64,000 nucleotides of DNA from Tumebacillus_A lipolyticus (lineage in GTDB: Bacteria; Bacillota; Bacilli; Tumebacillales; Tumebacillaceae): positions 124,001 to 188,000 of the forward strand of contig NZ_JBHUIO010000002.1 of NCBI RefSeq assembly GCF_042682745.1, in the 5' to 3' direction. Positions 60,001 through 64,000 of the stretch are shown piece after piece (positions within the stretch are counted from its first letter, which is position 1; each line of letters starts with the position of its first letter). The notes under the pieces are model-generated. The model was not told where the DNA came from, did not search any database, and saw only the letters and a program-made list of their open reading frames with translations. Both the position numbers and the translations under genes were made by a program.

Positions 60001-61229
60001 TGCGAAGCGATCTGCAAGCGCAGCTACCCGAGCATATGATGCCGTCATTCTTCATCCTGCTCGAACAGATGCCGATGACCGCCACCGGCAAGATCGACCG
60101 CAAGCAGCTGCCTTTGCCGTCTGGATCAACAGACAAAAAAGGTCATGTTGCACCGCGAGACAGAGTGGAGCTTGAGATGACACAGCTGTGGGAAGACGTG
60201 TTGGCGGTGCGACCGATCGGCCTTTATGACAACTTCTTCGAACTGGGCGGCCACTCGCTCAAAGCGGTCGCATTGATGGAAGGAATCTGTCAGCGCTTTG
60301 AGGTCGAGATGCCCTTGTCCTCCTTGTTCAGAGCCCCGACCGTCGAAAAGCTCTGTCGCGAGCTGCGCGGAGAGGGGAGAGATGAGGAGCGCAGCCTGAT
60401 GGTGTTGCTGAAAAAGGGAGATGGCACGCGTCCGCCGCTCTTTCTCCTGCCGCCGCAAGGAGGCGGTGTGATGGGATACTTGCCGCTCGTGCAAGAGCTT
60501 GAGGAGACGGAGACGATCTACGGGGTGCAATCGGTCGGCTATGAGACGGAGGAGGCACCGCTCGCTTCGATGGAGGAAATATCGACGCGCTTCCTCGAAG
60601 AGATCAAAGCGCTGCAGCCTGAAGGTCCGTATCGGCTTGCCGGATGGTCGTTCGGGGGTGTGGTCGCCTACGATCTCGCGCTGAGGTTGGAACGTCTGGG
60701 GGATGAGGTTGTGTTTCTCGGGCTGTTCGATGTGCTGCCGATCGATCCGGAAAGCGGTATGGAACATGCTGACCAGCAGTCGGAAGAGGTGGCGCTGCTG
60801 CATCAGGCAGCACAGTTGGAGCTCGATCTGGACAGCATTCGCGGGCTTTCGCTTGAGGAAGGGCTCGACCTTGTGCTGAGCCGTGCCCATGAGCTGGGTC
60901 GACTTCCAGAAGGGACGACACCAGCTGCGATCCGCAAAAAGATGCAGATCATGATGCGAAATGGCATCGCCGGCTTTTCGTATGTACCGACAGACAAGGT
61001 GCAGACAGACCTGACGCTGTTCCGCTGTTCGGAAGTTCCGTCGCAAGAAAACCTGTTCCATCCGCTGGTCGATCCTGAGCGCTGGCGTCCCTATACGCGA
61101 GGCAACGTCGAGGTGATCGAAGTGCCTGGAGATCATCACAACCTGTTCAAAGCGCCGAACGTTCAGACGCTTGCCGACTCGCTCAATCGCGTGCTGGGCT
61201 TGAGACATTCGATCCAGCTCAAGGTGTGA
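54057..61229 (+). CDS. NRPS, terminal part: C-A-T-C-A-T-TE
   Basis: A 2390-residue synthetase; GTG 54057 is seven bases after GGGAGG. C1 (1-440) has HHSAIFDE, not HHxxxDG, so its catalytic Asp is displaced and it may be non-condensing. A1 about 455-930 (FDISVWQ; code DIWEITTDDK by hand, unusual NTYGATE in A5); T1 near 1000; C2 about 1065-1490 (HHIVSDFW, Gly replaced by Phe); A2 about 1524-1990 (FDIAYFE; code DIFHFGLIIK); T2 near 2065; thioesterase about 2126-2385 with GWSFGG and GDHHNLF, which should release the peptide. Neither code is assigned to an amino acid. With the upstream gene, four A domains suggest a tetrapeptide core before any PKS work. Confidence 0.92.
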   Translation: MNYLSKENVQEVLELSLLQTQIYNQESWESASTQIEQVRLQLDGSLDPDAFETAVLHIIAQHPPLRTVFRPVRGRVVQAVLKTRPIHVQVLDLRGMEEDERASALDAAALADRQPFHLGEGPLVRVTAAQTDEISAAVIWTHHSAIFDERSRRLVQSELLTAYQTAVSGQSLDAVARPAYKDYLNWVNAQDRSAARSFWADQLASFETATPLFSLAPSADRSAGSCVRTLSTTLSERLKRMAQTQGVTGATLVQAAWALLLNLYSREERVTFGNRYDGRPASLAGAEQMVGRFANLLPLHVLIDGEEQVAAFLKRLWEQTEQMSRFAMIPLAEVRDYAGLASDQELFTHSLHLDLQLHGTAESGVKVVDRQQGETTDFALHAELGERWQFLAAFAGERLDEQTVAAQLAHLEALLHSMVDQPDARIRDLQFLPEADRTLLASMRGERRDLGEQLAHQVIESCALTRPEQIAAICEAERITYRTLNEKANRMAHFLREQNVGRDDLVALFAERGIDMLIAILAVLKAGGAYVPLDPAHPDVRLAAMVESAGIKVILTEAQLFDRSCQLAGSAPVCLLDDWEALADQPVTNPDCINLPGDLANVFFTSGSTGLPKGAMVEHIGMLNHLYAKIDLLELNETSVVAQNASHCFDISVWQFLAPLMVGGTVAIFQNEIAIDPQALLASVQRTGVTILEMVPAVIEMFLQAAADQPDLSALPKLRYMISTGEGLRSRQCLRWLEAYPHVQVVNTYGATECSDDTSHKVIGADQMAGCDLDRDFVTLGTSIPNINTYVLDRWQRPVPVGCTGEICMTGIGVGRGYLNDPERTAKAFVANPFADGLGERMYKTGDLGRLLPDGRLEFVSRIDYQVKVRGHRIELGEVEAAILSHEAVQQAVAIVRPDAEGLNRILAYVILSAPVEEGEWWEFLQDRLPDYMIPAHILSLDAFPLNRNGKVDRKALPEPEAASGANGAKSEPQTEMERSLAVIWGEILERQNFGMEDSFFHVGGHSLKMIQIRSRIKKVLGIDIPLKTLFANLTIRQLAEQVSALTEESGVSQTIPVMPKADVYPMSHAQRRLYFIQQLTPDNTAYNMPVAYTLQGTLNTDAFVRAFQTIIDRHGVLRTTFTMRDGEPVQQIAEGYRLEIPQEDLSGLAVAEREAEVQQQIDRELETPFDLERGPVIRIRLLKLEAERHLMLITMHHIVSDFWSWGVLYEEFYALYEGYANDRDVQLSPLSIQYRDYASWQNNRLQQGLLAESEAYWRQQLSGDLPTLDLPTDHPRPALQKFEGDSVRHMLDRELNDRLVAVGNREEATLFMVLFGALGAFLARMSGQQDIVIGTPEAGRNVIELEQLIGFFINTMPLRLDLGGDPTVGELLQRAKKTALDAYAHHEYPFDLMVDLAKQERELSRSPLFSVMFQVVRKPEGVDTGGLKVAAVPIEKSSTAFDLAVTFVEREEGLELSFDYRTDLFERATIERWMGHFEIMLHAIVSSSAITLSELPLLAEADLRALLGTERGIVEAPTSNLLVHQLFEAQVERTPDRIAIQFEADSLTYRELNERANRLARYLQSVGAGPETMVGICLPRNLELVISLLAVLKAGSAFVPLDPAYPEERLAFILADAKLPLLITSQSLRSILASHSAETLMLDADIERYRHLDASNLQTSTRDEHLVYLIYTSGSTGRPKAVMVEHRHLRATLLASQQHFEFAEGDVFPWIASFAFDIAYFELFNPLLVGAKSVVLEKEHLLDLPAFVDQLPSYTMIHTVPSLMRQIVDLIRSRGWDASRFERLRTIFIGGDAVPPELVREMQSTFAQADVHILYGPTEASIICSHYPVPRKRLSNRFVIGSAMSHARIRLYDRSRQLVPIGVPGELYIGGAGVTRGYLGRPELTAEQFVEIDGERWYRSGDLARFTADGMIDFLGRIDNQVKIRGFRIELGEIESVLGKHPAVSEVIVLARELEQGTQGDKQLVAYVTLKEQVELSASDLRSDLQAQLPEHMMPSFFILLEQMPMTATGKIDRKQLPLPSGSTDKKGHVAPRDRVELEMTQLWEDVLAVRPIGLYDNFFELGGHSLKAVALMEGICQRFEVEMPLSSLFRAPTVEKLCRELRGEGRDEERSLMVLLKKGDGTRPPLFLLPPQGGGVMGYLPLVQELEETETIYGVQSVGYETEEAPLASMEEISTRFLEEIKALQPEGPYRLAGWSFGGVVAYDLALRLERLGDEVVFLGLFDVLPIDPESGMEHADQQSEEVALLHQAAQLELDLDSIRGLSLEEGLDLVLSRAHELGRLPEGTTPAAIRKKMQIMMRNGIAGFSYVPTDKVQTDLTLFRCSEVPSQENLFHPLVDPERWRPYTRGNVEVIEVPGDHHNLFKAPNVQTLADSLNRVLGLRHSIQLKV

Positions 61230-61270
61230 GCGGAGCGAGCTGTGTCGAGTTGAAAATGTGCAGGACGAAC

Positions 61271-61300
61271 AAAGGAGCAACCTCACGGTTGCTCCTTTGT
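61271..61300 (+). terminator. Rho-independent terminator
   Basis: AAAGGAGCAACC-TCAC-GGTTGCTCCTTT closes the NRPS operon. Confidence 0.85.
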
Positions 61301-61356
61301 TCAAACTATCTGTATGCGATTGTTTGCTGAGTTGGAAAAGCGTGATGAAAATTTAA

Positions 61357-61884
61357 CTAGAGCGCGATCCAATATCGCTTGACCACATTTCCGTCTTCCT
61401 CAATAAAGCTTGTATCTGGAACGCCGCCATTATTTATGATCGTTTTTTCGGACCCGATATTCCAGGCGTCACATGCGACCAGCACTTTTTCGATTCTGAG
61501 CGCTTTCGCTTTTTCTAATGAGAGCGCCAACAGTTTTGTCGCATAGCCTTTCTGTCTCTCGGAGGGACGAATGCCATAGCCGATATGACCTCCGCAGTTG
61601 AACAATCTTTCGTTTAAGCGGTGCCGAATGTTGACAGCTCCCACCACTCGCTTGTCGGCCGTCACCAGCCAGTAAGTAGAATCTGGCACCCAACCTTCTG
61701 GCAGGTTCTCTCCCTTTTCCTGAGCGAGCAGCGATTGAACCATCGCCTGGAAATCGGAAGGGTCTTTTTGGATGACCCACGGAACCATTGGCTCGTTGCT
61801 GTCTTTCCACTCTTGATAGAACAATAAATATTCATCCTCTAATTCGATAGTAGGCTCCCACAAAGATACATCAACGTCCATCAT
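61357..61884 (-). CDS. GNAT acetyltransferase
   Basis: A 175-residue GNAT-fold protein: YWLVTADKRVVGAVNIRHRL (beta4), GYGIRPSERQKGYATKLLAL (acetyl-CoA-binding R/QxxGxG/A loop), and VLVACDAWNIGSEKTIINNG (motif B, typical of RimL-like or small-molecule acetyltransferases). ATG 61884 follows GGAGGAAGCGC. The acceptor is unknown. It runs against the NRPS operon, so it need not belong to the cluster; a self-resistance role is possible but unsupported. Confidence 0.85.
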   Translation of the reverse strand: MMDVDVSLWEPTIELEDEYLLFYQEWKDSNEPMVPWVIQKDPSDFQAMVQSLLAQEKGENLPEGWVPDSTYWLVTADKRVVGAVNIRHRLNERLFNCGGHIGYGIRPSERQKGYATKLLALSLEKAKALRIEKVLVACDAWNIGSEKTIINNGGVPDTSFIEEDGNVVKRYWIAL

Positions 61885-62445
61885 GCGCTTCCTCCGATGC
61901 TGTAAAGTCAAAGAATTTTCGTTTGCTCTATTGTACTGAAACTATACTTTTTCTCCTAGCAGAAAATCTGCCGAGCAGGTAGTTGGCAAGATCGAATGAG
62001 CATGGGAAGTCGGTTCTTCCCAAGCTTGACGATCATTTTTTGATTGATTATCGATACATGCGATTGTGCAGATGCGATGTAAGGCGTTGAATGATGAGGT
62101 AGTAATATTATTAACGAGGTCGAAACTTCCTGGTTTTGGCTGGTTTAACAGAGCATCACTGTGTGAGCCAACTTTCTTCTGATGCTTGAAGCAACTTGCG
62201 CGCGGGGTGATCGCTTCCGTTTTTTCCGCGAACGAATAATTCCTTAGGTTGACATATTAACAATGGATAAATGTTCTCCAGCTTACTCTACGACCTTTTT
62301 CGACAACTTAGAAATAAATTAACCGTTTTAGGGAGGTTTCTTATTTTACAACAAAGAATATGAAAGGGAGAAGAAATGATCCGCTTGAAAATTTGGCATC
62401 TGCCGTTTATGAGTCTGTGAACAACCGATTGGAGGAAGTGTAAGG
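61885..62445. promoter_or_regulatory. Intergenic promoter region before the PKS gene
   Basis: About 560 bases without a gene. It contains A+T-rich tracts and a TTGACA at about 62250, but no well-spaced -10 could be fixed. GGAGGAAG stands seven bases before the PKS ATG. The length suggests separate regulation of the PKS gene. Confidence 0.4.
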
Positions 62446-64000
62446 ATGAGCCAAGAGGATATGACATGGGAAGGCATTGCGGTTGTCGGTCTGTCCGGCC
62501 GCTTTCCAGGAGCGAATAATATTGAGGAATTTTGGCGAAATCTGCGCGGTGGCGTGGAATCGGTGCGGTTTTTCACCGATGAGGAGTTGCTGGCAGCTGG
62601 GGTGAGCCCGCAGAAGCTTACCGATCCCAACTTTGTAAAAGCTGGGGCTGTGTTGGACGGCATCGAGGAGTTTGATGCCAACTTTTTTGGATTTAATCCG
62701 CGAGAGGCGGAGATCATGGACCCGCAGCACCGCCTTTTTTTAGAGGCATCGTGGACGGCGCTCGAACATGCGGGATACGATCCAGAGTCTTATGATGGCA
62801 CGATCTCCGTGTTTGCAGGAACTGGCATCTCTCGCTATCTCTTGTTCAATCTGCTACCGAACCGCGAGCTAGTCGAATCGGTCGGGCAGATTCAGTTGAT
62901 GATCACGAACGACAAAGATTATCTGGCAACTCGCACCTCCTACAAGCTCAATCTGAAAGGCGCGAGCGTCTCGCTCTCCACCGCCTGCTCCACCTCGATG
63001 ACGGCGGTGCACCTCGCCTGTCAGAGCCTGTTGATCGGCGAATCGGATATCGCGCTGGCGGGGGGCGTTTCGATCGCGCTTCCTCAGAAGGCGGGATATG
63101 ACTATGTCAACGGCTCGATCCTGTCTCCGGACGGCCATTGCAGAGCGTTTGACGATGAGGCGAAGGGAACGGTGCCAGGCAGTGGGCTTGGCGTGGTCGT
63201 GCTCAAACGGCTCGAAGATGCGATGGAGGATGGCGACACGATCTATGCGGTGATCAAAGGTACGGCGATCGCAAACGATGGAGCGCAGAAGGTCGGCTTC
63301 ACCGCTCCTGGGGTGGAAGGACAGTCGCAGGCGATCGCAGAGGCGCTGGCGATCTCCGATGTAGAGCCTGACAGCATCTCCTACATAGAAGCGCACGGTA
63401 CGGGCACAGAGCTCGGCGACCCGATCGAGATCTCTGCGCTGTCGCAAGTGTTTGGACTGAGCACCGATCGAACCGGTTTTTGCAAGATCGGTTCTGCCAA
63501 GACGAACGTCGGCCACCTCGATGCGGCCGCAGGGGTGACAGGGCTGATCAAGACGGTGTTGAGCTTGAAGCACGGTGAGATTCCACCCAGCCTGAATTTT
63601 GAGAAGCCGAATGCGAAGATCGACTTTGAAAATTCCCCGTTTGTCGTCAACACGGAGCTGAGCAGATGGGAGTCGGATGGGCCGCGCCGCGCTGGCGTGT
63701 CCTCGTTTGGACTGGGCGGAACGAACGTGCATGCGGTGCTGGAAGAGGCGCCTTCACACGACAGCGATGAGGAGAGCAGACCGTGGCAGCTGTTGCTCAT
63801 GTCTGCCAAGACGGAGGAGGCGCTGGAGGCGGTCACCGACAACTTGGCCGAACATCTGGAGTCGAACGGGGAGCAAAAGCTGGCCGATATCGCCTACACG
63901 CTGCAGGTTGGGCGGCATGCGTTCGAGTCGCGCCGCGCGCTCGTCTGCAAGAGCGCAGACGATGCGGCAGGGGCGCTGACCTGGCGCGATCCGAAGCGCC
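62446..64000 (+). CDS. Modular polyketide synthase, N-terminal ketosynthase (partial)
   Basis: The frame starts at ATG 62446 (behind GGAGGAAG) and is open to the window edge, so only 518 codons are visible. The ketosynthase begins IAVVGLSGRFPGANNIEEFW and carries the catalytic triad: Cys in STACSTSM, His in EAHGTGTELGDP, and His in TNVGHLDAAAG. It is followed by the linker (SSFGLGGTNVHAVLEEAP) and the beginning of the next domain (WQLLLMSAKTEEALE), which in cis-AT synthases leads into an acyltransferase. KS sequences of this form are common in Bacillales NRPS-PKS hybrids. It lies downstream of a TE-ended NRPS, so the order of assembly is unclear. Confidence 0.93.
   Translation, partial: MSQEDMTWEGIAVVGLSGRFPGANNIEEFWRNLRGGVESVRFFTDEELLAAGVSPQKLTDPNFVKAGAVLDGIEEFDANFFGFNPREAEIMDPQHRLFLEASWTALEHAGYDPESYDGTISVFAGTGISRYLLFNLLPNRELVESVGQIQLMITNDKDYLATRTSYKLNLKGASVSLSTACSTSMTAVHLACQSLLIGESDIALAGGVSIALPQKAGYDYVNGSILSPDGHCRAFDDEAKGTVPGSGLGVVVLKRLEDAMEDGDTIYAVIKGTAIANDGAQKVGFTAPGVEGQSQAIAEALAISDVEPDSISYIEAHGTGTELGDPIEISALSQVFGLSTDRTGFCKIGSAKTNVGHLDAAAGVTGLIKTVLSLKHGEIPPSLNFEKPNAKIDFENSPFVVNTELSRWESDGPRRAGVSSFGLGGTNVHAVLEEAPSHDSDEESRPWQLLLMSAKTEEALEAVTDNLAEHLESNGEQKLADIAYTLQVGRHAFESRRALVCKSADDAAGALTWRDPKR

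Noticed and set aside
1..64000. CRISPR arrays and rRNA genes
   Set aside because: No array of regularly spaced identical repeats and no rRNA-like stretch was seen.

Overview
The window looks like a chromosomal segment of an endospore-forming Bacillales bacterium. Evidence: a spoVK sporulation gene, strong AGGAGG-type ribosome sites, frequent TTG/GTG starts, Gram-positive signal peptides, and large NRPS/PKS genes with G+C-rich codons. The style fits Tumebacillus/Brevibacillus-like genera, but the genus is not proven. A 28-base run of N at 41500-41527 shows that this is a draft scaffold.

Layout. (1) 1-4.6 kb: the 3' end of an NRPS gene (serine-type adenylation domain with an embedded methyltransferase, carrier, then an unusual terminal condensation domain), followed by a broken KAS III-like remnant. 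(2) 4.7-31.8 kb: spoVK, split into two halves by a ~26 kb element. A large serine recombinase gene ends 22 bases before the right copy of a 17-bp near-identical junction (16 of 17 matching, AAAGCGATGGA core). Joining the cores restores one 341-codon AAA+ ATPase frame. This is the organisation of a sporulation-excised intervening element like skin in sigK. (3) 31.7-33.1 kb: three genes packed behind spoVK (GTPase, UbiA-like membrane protein, small membrane protein). (4) 33.2-47 kb: ordinary chromosomal genes: IS3-type remnant, DUF418/TetR pair with a clear operator, stalk-domain protein, isochorismatase-like hydrolase, LOG-family enzyme, VUT transporter, glycosyltransferase, glutaredoxin, PAP2, pirin, BsuPI-type lipoprotein, DJ-1/PfpI and a subtilisin-like protease. 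(5) 47-64 kb: a second NRPS(-PKS) cluster: a 2314-aa NRPS (A-T-C-A-T-C), a 2390-aa NRPS (C-A-T-C-A-T-TE), an opposing GNAT gene, and the start of a PKS gene running off the window.

The element is a mosaic of decayed phage and conjugation genes (ArpU-type regulator, sigma-like factor, DUF3850, MmcB-like nuclease, tail-fibre genes, disrupted virB4-like ATPase, integrase fragment, HNH endonuclease relics). Its striking content is a set of at least eleven small secreted-protein genes or relics in several families, two CAT-anticodon tRNA genes plus a tRNA-Thr-like sequence, and a tandemly duplicated tRNA/secreted-protein module. It also carries a HEPN-motif gene and a DNA-binding-protein gene bracketed by GTAACATTAC repeats.

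Working together (inference): in vegetative cells spoVK would be interrupted and the element could express its secreted proteins. At sporulation the recombinase would excise the element in the mother cell and rebuild spoVK. Many element genes carry stop codons or frameshifts, so the recombinase and the secreted-protein genes are the best-preserved parts.
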